Shown here one piece after another: positions 29,594 to 38,900 of a DNA stretch of 64,000 nucleotides. The notes beneath the pieces are model-generated. The model ran no database searches, had not been told where the DNA came from, and saw only the letters and a list, made by a program, of their open reading frames with translations. Source of the DNA: Candidatus Hydrogenedentota bacterium (lineage in GTDB: Bacteria; Hydrogenedentota; Hydrogenedentia; Hydrogenedentales; SLHB01); NCBI GenBank assembly GCA_020848835.1, contig JADLHJ010000059.1:62001-126000 (forward strand), in the 5' to 3' direction. A program made the translations under genes and the position numbers. Each line of letters opens with the position of its first letter. The stretch's first letter is position 1.

Positions 29594-31096
29594 ATGGCTA
29601 CCGCAACCCTTCCCGCAATGCTTCCCTCTGTAAAATCCTTCGTCGCCGAAAAGCGCAAGATGCTGGTTAACGGAAAATGGATTGAAGCCGTCTCTGATCG
29701 CACTTTCGAGGTATTCAATCCTGCCACAGGCGATGTGCTTGCACACGTCGCGTCGGGAGACGTGCAGGACATCAATGCCGCAGTCAAAGCCGCGCGCGCA
29801 GCGTTTGAAACGGGGCCTTGGTCGCGCATGACGCCGTCTGATCGCGGCAAGCTAATCTGGAAACTTGCCGATCTCATCGAACAACATCTCGAAGAATTTG
29901 CACAGCTAGAATCGCTCGATAATGGCAAGCCGCTCACCGTCGCACGCGTCGCGGACGTGCCCCTTGCGATCGATCTCTTCCGCTACATGGCCGGCTGGGC
30001 GACGAAGATAGAAGGCAACACGATCCCTGTCTCCGTACCCTACGCCCCCGGCGCAAAATTTTTCGCCTACACCACGCGCGAACCTGTCGGCGTCGTCGGA
30101 CAGATCATCCCTTGGAATTTTCCGCTGCTCATGGCCGCATGGAAACTCGGCCCCGCGCTTGCCGCAGGCTGTACCGTTGTTCTCAAACCAGCGGAGCAGA
30201 CGCCACTTTCCGCCTTGCTCTTGGGTAAACTTATCTGCGAAGCAGGCTTCCCGGACGGCGTCGTCAACATCGTCACCGGTTTCGGAGAAACTGCGGGCGC
30301 CGCGCTTGCACAACATCCCGGTATCGATAAGATTGCATTTACTGGTTCGACGGAAGTGGGCAAGCTCATCGTCGAAGCGGCCGCGAGAGATCTGAAAAAG
30401 GTAACACTCGAACTCGGCGGCAAATCTCCTAACATCGTGTTCGGCGATGCCGACCTTAACACCGCAATTGCAGGCGCGGCGAATGCCATTTTCTTCAATC
30501 ATGGACAATGCTGCTGCGCAGGTTCGCGGCTGTATGTCGAACAAGGGATTTTCGACGACGTTGTGAACGGTGTCGCTGAAGCGGCCCGCAGCATCAAAGT
30601 GGGGGAGGGCTTCGCACCCGATACGCAGATGGGACCGCTCGTTTCCGAAGAACAACTCAATCGCGTTTCCGGTTACCTCGACGCGGGATTCGCCGAAGGC
30701 GCGGAAGCAGTCTGCGGCGGCAAGCGCGGAAGTGGCACGGGCTACTTCGTCGAACCGACGGTTCTCGTGAAGACCAACGCGAAAATGAAAGTAGTACAAG
30801 AAGAAATCTTCGGCCCTGTCGTCACCGCAATGCCATTCAAAAGCGCCGAGGACATTGCCCCCATCGCAAACGACACGGTCTACGGCCTCGCCGCCGGCAT
30901 CTGGACAAGCGACATCTCCAAGGCCCACCGCGCCGCAGCCCAACTCCGCGCGGGCACCGTCTGGATCAATTGCTACAACGTGTTTGATGCAGCGCTACCC
31001 TTCGGCGGCTACAAACAATCCGGCTGGGGCCGCGAAATGGGCCACGACGCATTGGAAAACTACACCGAGACAAAAGCGGTCTGTATTGCGATTTAA
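29594..31096 (+). CDS. NAD(P)+-dependent aldehyde dehydrogenase
   Basis: The 500-residue protein is a class 3-like ALDH. Conserved elements are IIPWNFPLLMAAWK, LKPAEQTPLSA (with the NAD-binding Lys), FTGSTEVGK, the catalytic Glu in LELGGKSPN, and the nucleophile cysteine within GQCCCAGSR. PFGGYKQSGWGREMG is near the C-terminus. The CCC run around the nucleophile is unusual; one of the three is the catalytic residue. Members of this subgroup oxidise betaine aldehyde, phenylacetaldehyde or related compounds, so substrate is not assigned. A short upstream region separates it from the divergent hypothetical gene. Confidence 0.92.
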   Translation: MATATLPAMLPSVKSFVAEKRKMLVNGKWIEAVSDRTFEVFNPATGDVLAHVASGDVQDINAAVKAARAAFETGPWSRMTPSDRGKLIWKLADLIEQHLEEFAQLESLDNGKPLTVARVADVPLAIDLFRYMAGWATKIEGNTIPVSVPYAPGAKFFAYTTREPVGVVGQIIPWNFPLLMAAWKLGPALAAGCTVVLKPAEQTPLSALLLGKLICEAGFPDGVVNIVTGFGETAGAALAQHPGIDKIAFTGSTEVGKLIVEAAARDLKKVTLELGGKSPNIVFGDADLNTAIAGAANAIFFNHGQCCCAGSRLYVEQGIFDDVVNGVAEAARSIKVGEGFAPDTQMGPLVSEEQLNRVSGYLDAGFAEGAEAVCGGKRGSGTGYFVEPTVLVKTNAKMKVVQEEIFGPVVTAMPFKSAEDIAPIANDTVYGLAAGIWTSDISKAHRAAAQLRAGTVWINCYNVFDAALPFGGYKQSGWGREMGHDALENYTETKAVCIAI

Positions 31097-31101
31097 TGTA
31101 G

Positions 31102-31123
31102 CGCCCGGCTTCCATGCCGGGCG
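31102..31123. repeat. Short hairpin after the aldehyde dehydrogenase gene
   Basis: CGCCCGGC and GCCGGGCG arms (31102-31109 and 31116-31123) with a six-base loop immediately follow the ALDH stop. There is no proper T run, so it may be a repeat unit of the same style as those at 10639 and 34459 rather than a strong terminator. Confidence 0.5.
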
Positions 31124-31134
31124 ATATTCTTATC

Positions 31135-31140
31135 TATAAT
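31135..31140 (+). promoter_or_regulatory. TATAAT -10 for the Tat-exported cupin-like gene
   Basis: A perfect TATAAT sits 89 bases before the ATG at 31229 and upstream of a strongly structured leader. No clear -35 is visible; the downstream hairpin region would be transcribed. Confidence 0.45.
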
Positions 31141-31169
31141 CGAAGCAAACGTTTCTTTTTGGAAGAGCA

Positions 31170-31209
31170 CGAGAAACTTTTTTCTTTCCGCAAAGAAAAA
31201 GGTTTCTCG
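31170..31209 (+). promoter_or_regulatory. Strong leader hairpin before the ribosome site
   Basis: Arms 31170-31187 and 31192-31209 are 18 bases long with one mismatch and a four-base loop, ending just before the AGAGGG ribosome site. An upstream segment at 31151-31160 (GTTTCTTTTT) could compete for pairing with part of the left arm or with the A-rich right arm. It could be a translation or stability element, but no known riboswitch class is recognised. Confidence 0.5.
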
Positions 31210-31228
31210 CAAAAGAGGGTGTTTAGCA

Positions 31229-31984
31229 ATGCCAAATTTCACACGCCGCGAATTCACCACAAGCATGATGAACTCCGTCCTCGCCTATGGACTCATCGAT
31301 GCGCTTTGGACCCAAAACCTTTTCGCTGCGGAGGTCAAGCCCGTCATCGATCAATGGTTCAAGGATCTCTACGCGGTCGGCGAAGACTTGCACGGACAGA
31401 AACTCAAGGACGTCGACTTTCAAGCCAAGATGGAAGATCTCTTCCGCAAAGTCGATCTTCCTGAACTGATGAAGTTCATTGATCTATCAGGTATCAAAGA
31501 ACGCGTGGACATCCCCGCGAACGGCGCATACAGCGCGTCCTTCGATCTGAGCAAAGTCGAAGGCCTGCCCAAAGAACTCAACTTCGGCCGCCAGATCTTC
31601 TGCCTCAAAAAAGACCGCGCCATCGTGCCACACGGCCACAGCAACATGTGTACCGGCTTCATCGTTCTCGAAGGCGCATTCCACGGCAAGCACTACGACA
31701 AACTAGAAACTGCCGAAGACCATTACATCATCAAACCGACGATCGATGATCAATTCGCAGTCGGCGGCGTTTCGACCATCTCCGATCACAAGGACAACGT
31801 CCACTGGTTCCGCTGCACCTCCGAAACAGGCTTCATCTTCAACGCCCACTTCGACGGCTATGCCTCAGACATCACCATCCCCACCGGCCGCCTCTACCTC
31901 GACCCCGAAGGCGAAAAACTCGCGGGCGGCCTCATCAAAGCGCCAAAGATGACCTCCGAAACCTGCCACGCAAAATATGGGTGA
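31229..31984 (+). CDS. Tat-exported cupin-like protein of unknown function
   Basis: The 251-residue product starts with MPNFTRREFTTS, a twin-arginine motif (Arg6-Arg7) followed by a moderately hydrophobic segment, implying folded export through Tat. The middle has a cupin-like histidine cluster: IVPHGHSNMCTGFIVLEGAFHGKHYDKLE, followed by DNVHWFRCTSETGFIFNAHFDGY. These could coordinate a metal, and Tat export fits a cofactor-loaded protein. About 90 residues between signal and cupin core are helical and unassigned. AGAGGG precedes the start. The leader contains the long hairpin described separately. Confidence 0.65.
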   Translation: MPNFTRREFTTSMMNSVLAYGLIDALWTQNLFAAEVKPVIDQWFKDLYAVGEDLHGQKLKDVDFQAKMEDLFRKVDLPELMKFIDLSGIKERVDIPANGAYSASFDLSKVEGLPKELNFGRQIFCLKKDRAIVPHGHSNMCTGFIVLEGAFHGKHYDKLETAEDHYIIKPTIDDQFAVGGVSTISDHKDNVHWFRCTSETGFIFNAHFDGYASDITIPTGRLYLDPEGEKLAGGLIKAPKMTSETCHAKYG

Positions 31985-32036
31985 TGACGAATGCACGCCA
32001 CATGCACGGGCGAAAGATATGTGATAAACTGAATTC

Positions 32037-32312
32037 ATGACATGGGTAACAACCATACTTGAACCAAGTCCCGACGGAACGCTGCATATTCCGGTACCGG
32101 AAGAATTGCGGGGCTACAGATTGTCCGTGCAGGCCTCGTTGCACCCTGTTGATGCCGCTGGAAAATTGTGTGCAACTCCGGAAATGGTCGCCCGTCGTAT
32201 GGAAGCATTGGAGGCGCTGCGCGCGCTGGGTGGATTGTCCGATGTCATTCCGGATCCGGTCGCATGGCAACGTGAAATGCGTGAAGATCGTCCCCTCCCC
32301 GGCCGAGACTAA
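32037..32312 (+). CDS. Antitoxin-like partner of the PIN-domain toxin
   Basis: The 91-residue product begins MTWVTTILEPSPDGTLHIPVPEELRGYRLSVQA, resembling a short beta-hairpin AbrB/VapB-like N-terminus, then a charged helical tail (PEMVARRMEALEALRALGG). The stop precedes the VapC-like start by three bases, the usual arrangement of an antitoxin gene upstream of its toxin. The DNA-binding fold is weak by eye, so assignment relies mostly on position and size. Confidence 0.55.
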   Translation: MTWVTTILEPSPDGTLHIPVPEELRGYRLSVQASLHPVDAAGKLCATPEMVARRMEALEALRALGGLSDVIPDPVAWQREMREDRPLPGRD

Positions 32313-32315
32313 CGG

Positions 32316-32696
32316 TTGATTCTCGACAGCAACATCGTCATTTACGCCGCCGAACCCAGCGATTTTCGATGTGCGCGATTTATCGAGTTCGAGAACGCCG
32401 CTATCGCAAGCGTCACGCGCATTGAAGTGCTGGGCTTCCCTGGTTATGACAGCCTAGCCATAGACCGTAAACAGCGGCTACACGAAATTGTCGCAGGGCT
32501 GCTTGAAATTAAACTCGACGACGTTATAACGGAGCGCGCCATCGATCTGCGCCGCCAGAAGCGCTTGCGGCTTGCGGATGCGATAATTGCGGCAACAGCC
32601 CTTGTGAGTAACCTGGATCTCGTCACACGAAACGTTGCAGATTTCAAGAACATTGCCGGACTTTACGTGATTAATCCATTTGACGATCGAGACTGA
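32316..32696 (+). CDS. vapC: PIN-domain ribonuclease toxin (VapC-like)
   Basis: The 126-residue product has the PIN acidic residues: Asp4 (ILDSNIVIY), Glu37 (RIEVLG), Asp88 (RLADAIIAATAL) and Asp109 in the TRNVADF motif that closes the active site. It begins at TTG 32316, which fits the family N-terminus exactly. Such proteins are Mg-dependent RNases inhibited by a neighbouring VapB-type antitoxin. Its stop overlaps the xseA start by one base, an unexpected link of a toxin with a housekeeping gene, probably just positional. Confidence 0.85.
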   Translation: MILDSNIVIYAAEPSDFRCARFIEFENAAIASVTRIEVLGFPGYDSLAIDRKQRLHEIVAGLLEIKLDDVITERAIDLRRQKRLRLADAIIAATALVSNLDLVTRNVADFKNIAGLYVINPFDDRD

Positions 32697-34051
32697 TGCC
32701 ACTCGAAAAGCCCCAAATCCTCACCGTCGCCCAACTCACGCGCCGTGTCAAAGATATGCTAGAAACGCAGATCGGCACTGTGTGGGTATCCGGCGAGATC
32801 TCCAATTGGCGCGTGTCACCTGCGGGGCATGCCTACTTCACGCTGAAAGACGCCGAGAGCCAGATCGATGCGGTGATTTTTCGTGGACGCATGATGAAGC
32901 TCCAGTTCCGTCCCGACAGCGGACTCGACGTGGTGGTGATGGGGCTAGTCACCGTTTACGAAAAACGCGGCTCGTACCAGATCGTCTGCGAAGAAATGCA
33001 CCCGAAAGGTGTCGGCGCGCTACAACTCGCCTTTGAACAACTCAAGAAAAAACTCGGGGAAGAAGGCCTTTTCAGCGAAGACCACAAAAAACCTTTACCG
33101 CTATTGCCGCGCCGCATTGGTATTGTGACCTCGCCCACCGGCGCGGCAATTCGCGACATGCTCCACGTGATCAATCGACGCTTCGCGAATGTACACATCC
33201 TGATTTATCCCGCGCGCGTGCAGGGCGCTGAGGCAGCGCCCGAGATCGTCGCGGGCATCCAAGCGCTCGACGACTACGGGGTAGACGTGATGATCGTCGG
33301 ACGCGGCGGCGGCTCGCTTGAAGACCTCTGGCCCTTCAACGAGGAGATCGTCGTTCGCGCAATTTACAACGCAAAAACGCCAATCATCTCCGCCGTTGGC
33401 CACGAAGTGGATTTCACGCTCGCCGATTTCGTCGCAGATCTCCGCGCGCCAACGCCGTCCGCCGCCGCAGAACTTGTCGTGCAGGAACAGCAGGCGCTCT
33501 GTGATCGCATGAATCAACTCAATGCTCGAATGGCGCGGTCGTTGAAGCGCAGCGTTGAAACCGCGAAGTCGCGCCTCGCGCTTGCGACCTCAAGCTACAT
33601 TTTTCGCCGCCCTGAAGAACTCGTGCGCCAGCGCCGCCAGCGCGTAGACGAGTTGCGCATGCGCATTGAAGACCACCTAACGGATCACATCCGCCTGTTG
33701 CGCCGGCGAGTCGATCATGCGGCGCGTTCCATGGTGCTTCTGTCGCCCTGGCAACGCGTTCACGCGGCCCGCCTCAAACTCGCAGCGACACTACACCGCT
33801 TATCCAATTCAGGCGCGGTATCCGTCGCAAACGCGCGTGCAACATTCCAGCCGCTTATCGCCCAGCTCGACGCGCTTAGCCCGCTCGCCGTGCTATCGCG
33901 CGGATACGCGCTCGCATGGAAATTGCCGGATCGCGAACTCGTGCGCGACGTGACCCAGCTCGCGCCAAAAGATAGACTACAGGTCCGTTTCGGGCGCGGC
34001 AGCGCAAACGTCACGGTCGATCGCATCGCAGAGGAACCCACGAATGGCTGA
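32696..34051 (+). CDS. xseA: Exodeoxyribonuclease VII large subunit
   Basis: The 451-residue product has an N-terminal OB fold (ILTVAQLTRRVKDMLE, VWVSGEISNW, GHAYFTLKD, VYEKRGSYQIV) and the nuclease core with RIGIVTSPTGAAIRDM, VGRGGGSLEDLWPFNEE and ISAVGHEVDFTLADFVAD. A coiled-coil C-terminal region (ERMNQLNARMARSLKR-like) follows, then a small domain LSPLAVLSRGYALA. ExoVII degrades single-stranded DNA to oligonucleotides. xseB starts eight bases before its stop codon, indicating translational coupling of the two subunits. Confidence 0.95.
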   Translation: MPLEKPQILTVAQLTRRVKDMLETQIGTVWVSGEISNWRVSPAGHAYFTLKDAESQIDAVIFRGRMMKLQFRPDSGLDVVVMGLVTVYEKRGSYQIVCEEMHPKGVGALQLAFEQLKKKLGEEGLFSEDHKKPLPLLPRRIGIVTSPTGAAIRDMLHVINRRFANVHILIYPARVQGAEAAPEIVAGIQALDDYGVDVMIVGRGGGSLEDLWPFNEEIVVRAIYNAKTPIISAVGHEVDFTLADFVADLRAPTPSAAAELVVQEQQALCDRMNQLNARMARSLKRSVETAKSRLALATSSYIFRRPEELVRQRRQRVDELRMRIEDHLTDHIRLLRRRVDHAARSMVLLSPWQRVHAARLKLAATLHRLSNSGAVSVANARATFQPLIAQLDALSPLAVLSRGYALAWKLPDRELVRDVTQLAPKDRLQVRFGRGSANVTVDRIAEEPTNG

Positions 34052-34352
34052 GCAGAAATTCGAAAAGGATTTGGAAAAGCTGGAAGAGATCGTCGCGGCG
34101 CTTGAAGAAGGCGAACTGCCGCTCGACGATGCACTCAAGCGTTTTGAAGAAGGCATCAAACTCGCCAAGCGCTGCGAGAAAGCCCTTGCCGACGCTGAAA
34201 AGAAAATCGAAATTCTCACAAAGAACGCGGAAGGCAATCTCGAAGCGCAGCCCTTCGACGAAGAAAACCCCGAAGGGGAAACCGGACCCAAGATTCGCAA
34301 ACCTAAAAAGCCGGAGACCGACGAGCAAAATGGAGGAGAGTTACCGTTTTAA
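34044..34352 (+). CDS. xseB: Exodeoxyribonuclease VII small subunit
   Basis: The 102-residue product has the XseB helical core FEKDLEKLEEIVAALEEGELPLDDALKRFEEGIKLAKRCEKALADAEKKIEIL. It is longer than the usual 70-80 residues by an acidic, proline- and glycine-rich tail (FDEENPEGETGPKIRKPKKPETDEQNGG). It overlaps xseA by eight bases and should form the small, regulatory subunit of the complex. Confidence 0.93.
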   Translation: MAEQKFEKDLEKLEEIVAALEEGELPLDDALKRFEEGIKLAKRCEKALADAEKKIEILTKNAEGNLEAQPFDEENPEGETGPKIRKPKKPETDEQNGGELPF

Positions 34353-34366
34353 CCAGAAGACTCGTT

Positions 34367-34410
34367 GAGCACCGCACCGTCAACGCATCCCGCCGGGGTG
34401 CTCTCTTTCT
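34367..34410 (+). terminator. Possible terminator after xseB
   Basis: GAGCACC (34367-34373) and GGTGCTC (34397-34403) can pair around a 23-base loop, followed by TCTTTCT. The stem is short and the loop long, so this is tentative. Confidence 0.3.
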
Positions 34411-34458
34411 ACACCAGCGAACAGCGTACCACTGTAAATTTCGGGCGGAAGTCAACTC

Positions 34459-34523
34459 AAAGGAGCACGGGCGTCCCGCCCGTGATTGATTCGATTCACG
34501 GGCGTCCCGCCCGTGCTCCTTTA
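34459..34523. repeat. Dispersed palindromic repeat (double hairpin), copy 2
   Basis: Two GGGCG-TCC-CGCCC hairpins in opposite orientation are flanked by AAAGGAG and CTCCTTT, making a near-perfect 65-base palindrome that matches copy 1 at 10639-10713. The stop codon and last seven residues of the minus-strand glycosyltransferase lie inside it. Confidence 0.8.
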
Positions 34524-35719
34524 AAAACATCTCCCATGCGTTCACAGTTGCGATGGACGTCGTACTCTTTCTCGACGATTTCGCGTGCAGCATCACCGAG
34601 TTTATGGCGAAGTGCCGGGTCTTCAATAAGGCGTTGTAATGAATCGGCTAAACCTTCCCAATCCGAAGCAGGCACCAGTAGACCGTTTTCGCGATCGCGC
34701 ACCAACTCCGGAATCCCCGTGATTGATGTCGTCACGCAAGGAATGCCCTTGCCCATTGCCTCCATCAGTACGACGGGCAAGCCTTCCGCGAAACTCGGCA
34801 ACGCAAAAATATCTGCCTTGTCGTAGTACGTATGGATTTCGCCTTGACCTACCGGCCCAGTGAACGTGACCAAGTCTTTAATACCCAACTCGGCAGCGAG
34901 TGCTTCCAGCGATTCCCGATCGGGCCCTGCGCCTACGAGCGTGAGATGAAATGCAACACCCCGTTCTTTCAACGCATGGCACGCTTTGATCAGCAAGTGT
35001 TGGCCCTTCGCCGGGACCAAGCGCCCCACACACAAGATCTCTGCAACGGCGTTATTCGGATCGGGCCGCACCGCATACTTCGATAAATCGATCCCGCAGC
35101 GCACGATGTGAAACTTGCCCCAGTCCTTATATTCCGCCACGCGTTCAAGCTGGCTCCGGCAATAAAAACTAATGCACCGCGCGAAGACCGCTTTGCGCAC
35201 CTTCTCCGGAATCAGGTCCTGGTTGATATTGTAAAACTCGTCCGGGCCGTGCACGCTCAGGCTAAATTCAATCAGCCCGCTCGCCGCGCCAATCAGCGCC
35301 ACCGTCGCCGCGGGGTTCGCGAAGTGCACATGCACGTGCCGTATTTTTTCCTTGCGCATCCAATGCACCAGCACGCCCGCCTCCGCGAAATACGCCAATG
35401 CCTTGAACAACGAAACAGGCCCGTTTTGCCACAACGACAGCGCGTACGAAAACATCCGCATGTACGCGAAAAACGATGTGATCTTAAATGTCGCGTGCGC
35501 CGCGGCGAGTTTCGCCAAGCCGCAATCTTTGATATGCAAAGTGTCTTTCGCGTCCGCTTGTTCTTCCGGCGTCATCAGCGGCACATTTCCCGGCGTAAGA
35601 ATTGAAGCCGTCTTCACGTCGAATCCTTGTCGGCGCAATGCTTGTACTTCCCGAAAAATAAACGTGTGCGAGATGGCGGGATACTCGCTGGACAGGTAAG
35701 CGACGCGCTGCGTGGGCAT
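34496..35719 (-). CDS. Glycosyltransferase, GT4 family
   Basis: The 407-residue product has two Rossmann-like domains of a GT-B fold. The donor half shows CVGRLVPAKGQHLL, LVGAGPDRESL, and PSFAEGLPVVLMEAMGKGIPCVTT, which contains the E-x7-E-like motif of GT4 enzymes. The acceptor half has HVHVHFANPAAT and LSVHGPDEFYNI. It would transfer a sugar to a lipid or polysaccharide acceptor. The last seven residues (GARAGRP) and the stop codon lie inside the palindromic repeat at 34459, suggesting the natural end was replaced when the repeat inserted. It starts 250 bases away from, and divergent to, the coiled-coil gene. Confidence 0.88.
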   Translation of the reverse strand: MPTQRVAYLSSEYPAISHTFIFREVQALRRQGFDVKTASILTPGNVPLMTPEEQADAKDTLHIKDCGLAKLAAAHATFKITSFFAYMRMFSYALSLWQNGPVSLFKALAYFAEAGVLVHWMRKEKIRHVHVHFANPAATVALIGAASGLIEFSLSVHGPDEFYNINQDLIPEKVRKAVFARCISFYCRSQLERVAEYKDWGKFHIVRCGIDLSKYAVRPDPNNAVAEILCVGRLVPAKGQHLLIKACHALKERGVAFHLTLVGAGPDRESLEALAAELGIKDLVTFTGPVGQGEIHTYYDKADIFALPSFAEGLPVVLMEAMGKGIPCVTTSITGIPELVRDRENGLLVPASDWEGLADSLQRLIEDPALRHKLGDAAREIVEKEYDVHRNCERMGDVFKGARAGRP

Positions 35720-35896
35720 GGATGCTCCAAGTTTGGGCGATGACTTGTGGTACTAGCGCGTGGATTTTAGCGAATATGTTCCAAAGAGTCGAGTTTTTCC
35801 CGTCGCGTACCCCTTCATTTTGGGTTGGAACATTGCAAGACCACATGATATGGTATAGGGGCAACTTTCGACTTGAATGCGAAATGTGCGTTGTGG

Positions 35897-35905
35897 TGTT
35901 ATACT
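35897..35905 (+). promoter_or_regulatory. Extended -10 of the coiled-coil gene
   Basis: TGT followed by TATACT lies 62 bases before the ATG at 35967. It lies downstream of an in-frame ATG at 35877, which argues that the shorter start is used. Confidence 0.5.
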
Positions 35906-35966
35906 TCCTGCGCAGCGTGTGTCTGCCCAAGGGTTTGGGAAGGGCAATCTTTGGATTGCGGCCGGC

Positions 35967-38900
35967 ATGATAGTTTTTGAGTGCCCGAATTGCAGCAACT
36001 CCATCAGCGTGGAAGACGACCACGCGGGAAGGAGTGCGTGGTGCCGTAAATGCCGCCGCATCTCCACCGTCCCCCGCCCGCAACATTCCGTTCGCGCTTC
36101 AGCACCATCGCCCGCGTCCGTTGCTGTTGGCGCGCCACTTGCCGCACTGGGTTCGCGCACGCAGACGAGCTCCTCAGCAATTCCTGTCCACCAACCGATT
36201 TCTGATATTACTGGCCGACCCTCGGAATGGAATCTTCGCCAGGCCAACGAACCCATCGATCTAAAACACATCCAGCCCTCCGCCCGAGAAGAAGTCCGCA
36301 TCAACATCGCGGAAGCCGCCGGCGAAGTCGAGCGGCTCACCCAACAGCGCAGCGACGCCGTCAAGCTATTGCAGGAGAGCGCCGCGGAAATATCGCGGCT
36401 CATCGGCGAACTTGCCGCCGCCCGGCAAGAAAACAATGCACTGCGCGAAGCACTGAAAGACAACGGCGCCGCAGTGGGCGTTAGCGAATCCGTAACTTCC
36501 TCCGAAGCCGAAGAAATCCTTCGTCACACACTCGCGCAGCGCGATGAAGACATTGCGCGTTTGAAAGCGGCGTTCAACGAAGCGCGCGAAGAAATTACAA
36601 CGCTCAAAGGCACGCTGTCGCAGCACGATGGCAATGCCGAGCAGATCAACGAATTGCAAATGGCGATGGCGCGCGACCTCGATGCAGCCCTCACGGGGCT
36701 GGCCGAGCGCGACCACGAAGTGATTCAACTCAACAAAGAGCTTGATGAAGCGCGCCGCAAACTTGACGAAGCCCTTGCCGCGGCGCAACCGCCAGATGAT
36801 AGGCATGCCGCGGAATTGTCCGAACGCGACCAGCGCATTGCCGATTTGATGCAGCAAGAAGAAACCCTTGCGCACGAACTCGATCAACTGCGCCGCACCT
36901 TGGCCGAACGCGATGCCGAGTATCAGGCGGTCTACTTTGAAACCTCAGCGCTTCGGAAAGCAGCGGAAGAGCGCGACCGAATCGCCAATGACTACGCGGA
37001 CATTTCACAAACCCTGGTCGATAGCCGCACACGATTAAAGGAGCAGGAAGCCAAGCGCGCCGCCGTGGAGCAGGAACTGCACATGGTGCAGGGACAGCTC
37101 GCCGAACGCGAGGCGGAAATGCAGTCGCTCCGTTACGAGATGGCGGAGAAGCAACAGTCGATTGCTCTCCTGCAAGGCGAGCAGACGGGAATCTCCGCGC
37201 TGTCGGATATTGCGCGCGAGGAACTTGAGCAGCAGCTCGAAGCACTAAAAGCGCAAAACACGGCCGCTACGCAGCGCGCATGGTCGCTGCATCACGCGCT
37301 CGAAAAATCAACGGCCCAAGTAAAGGATCGGGACGGCGAAGTTCACCGCCTGCAAACAGAAATCGCCGCGATGCGCATCGAATACGATGCGCGCATGGTC
37401 GAGCTGCAAGACCTCGCAGTCCGGCTCGAGGAATCGTTGCAGAAACAATCGGACGTAGCGCTCGAGTTTGAGGCCGCAAAGACCGCCGCACAATCGACCG
37501 CGGCTACAAACGAGCAACTCAAAGTCGCGTTTGACGACGCCCTCTCTCTGGTCACGAAACGGGATGACGAGTTAAACCTTCTGCGCATCGAATCCGGCGA
37601 ATGGCAATCGCGCTTGGACGAACGCGCCGGAGAAATACAACATCTCACCTTCGAACGCGACCTCGCGGTGAAACAACGCGAAGACGCGGAGACAGAAGCA
37701 CAAGCCGAGCGGCAAAAACTGCGCGGCATTCTCGATGAACTCGCGACCGCGCAACGCGCGGTTGACGAAGCGCGCGCGGCGCTCACGGAACGCGAAGAAC
37801 GGCTTGATACGCTGACCGCGGAAATCGCGCAATGGCAGGCCCGCGACGCAGAGCGCGAAGTGGAAATTCAACGCTTGAATGCGCGCGTGGACGAAGCGTC
37901 GCGCCAGGTTGAAGCCGCCGCCTTCGAGTCCGAAGCAGAGCGTTCCAAATGGCAACCGCTACTCGCGAGCCACGAAGAAACGAAAGCCGCGCTCGACGAT
38001 TTGCGCACGCAACTTGCCGCGCGTGATGAACAAATCGCGGCATTGCAGACCGAAGCGGCCAACCGCGAGGGCGCGATCGGATCGTTGAAGACCGCGCTGG
38101 CAAATGCGCAGTCTTCGTACAACGAGGCGAACCAGTTCGTCGAGCAATTGCGCGCACAACTTGCCGAGCACGAAGAGTCCGCCAATGGCCTCCTGGCCAA
38201 TGCCGACGCGCGTACGGAAGAGTTGGCCGCGCTTCGTAGCGAGCTTGAGCGCACACACGCATCACTCCGGGAAAAAGACGATAAGGTTGACGATCTCGAT
38301 TTCCAGGTCGCCGGCCTTACCGCCACGCTGAAGGAAAAGGACACTGCGCTCGCACGCAACGCCGAAGATATCGAGGCCGCAAAACAAGCGACAGCCGCCA
38401 GCCAGCAATCGCTCGCCGAGACGCAATCCGCCTTGGAAGCCGCCCAGGCGGAACTCGCACAACTGCGCGAAAATGGCGCGGCCACGCAAGGACGCCTCGC
38501 TTCTTCCGATGCCGAACTGGGACAACTGCGCGACAACCTGGCGCGGCTCAACGCGCGCGAACGCGATCTGCGCTCTGCTCTTGATCACCGCACCTCCGAA
38601 GTCGAGCGCCTCCTTGCAGACATCAATGACTTTCGGATAAACGACAAGTCCATCTCGGAGGAACTCGAAACGCGCCGGCGCGAAGTGGACGATTTGCGCG
38701 CCGCGCTTGAATCGCGTTCTGTAGAACTTGAACAGGCGATCGCAGACAAACAGGAAGTTGAGTTCCGCCTTCAACAGACCAACGCCGCGCTTGAACAACT
38801 CAAGACCGAGGTGGCCGAACTGCAAGTCCGTCTCGGCGCGCGCGACGAAGACTTCGCCCAAGCCGTCCGCGAACGCAATAAGGTCCAGGATGAACTCGGC

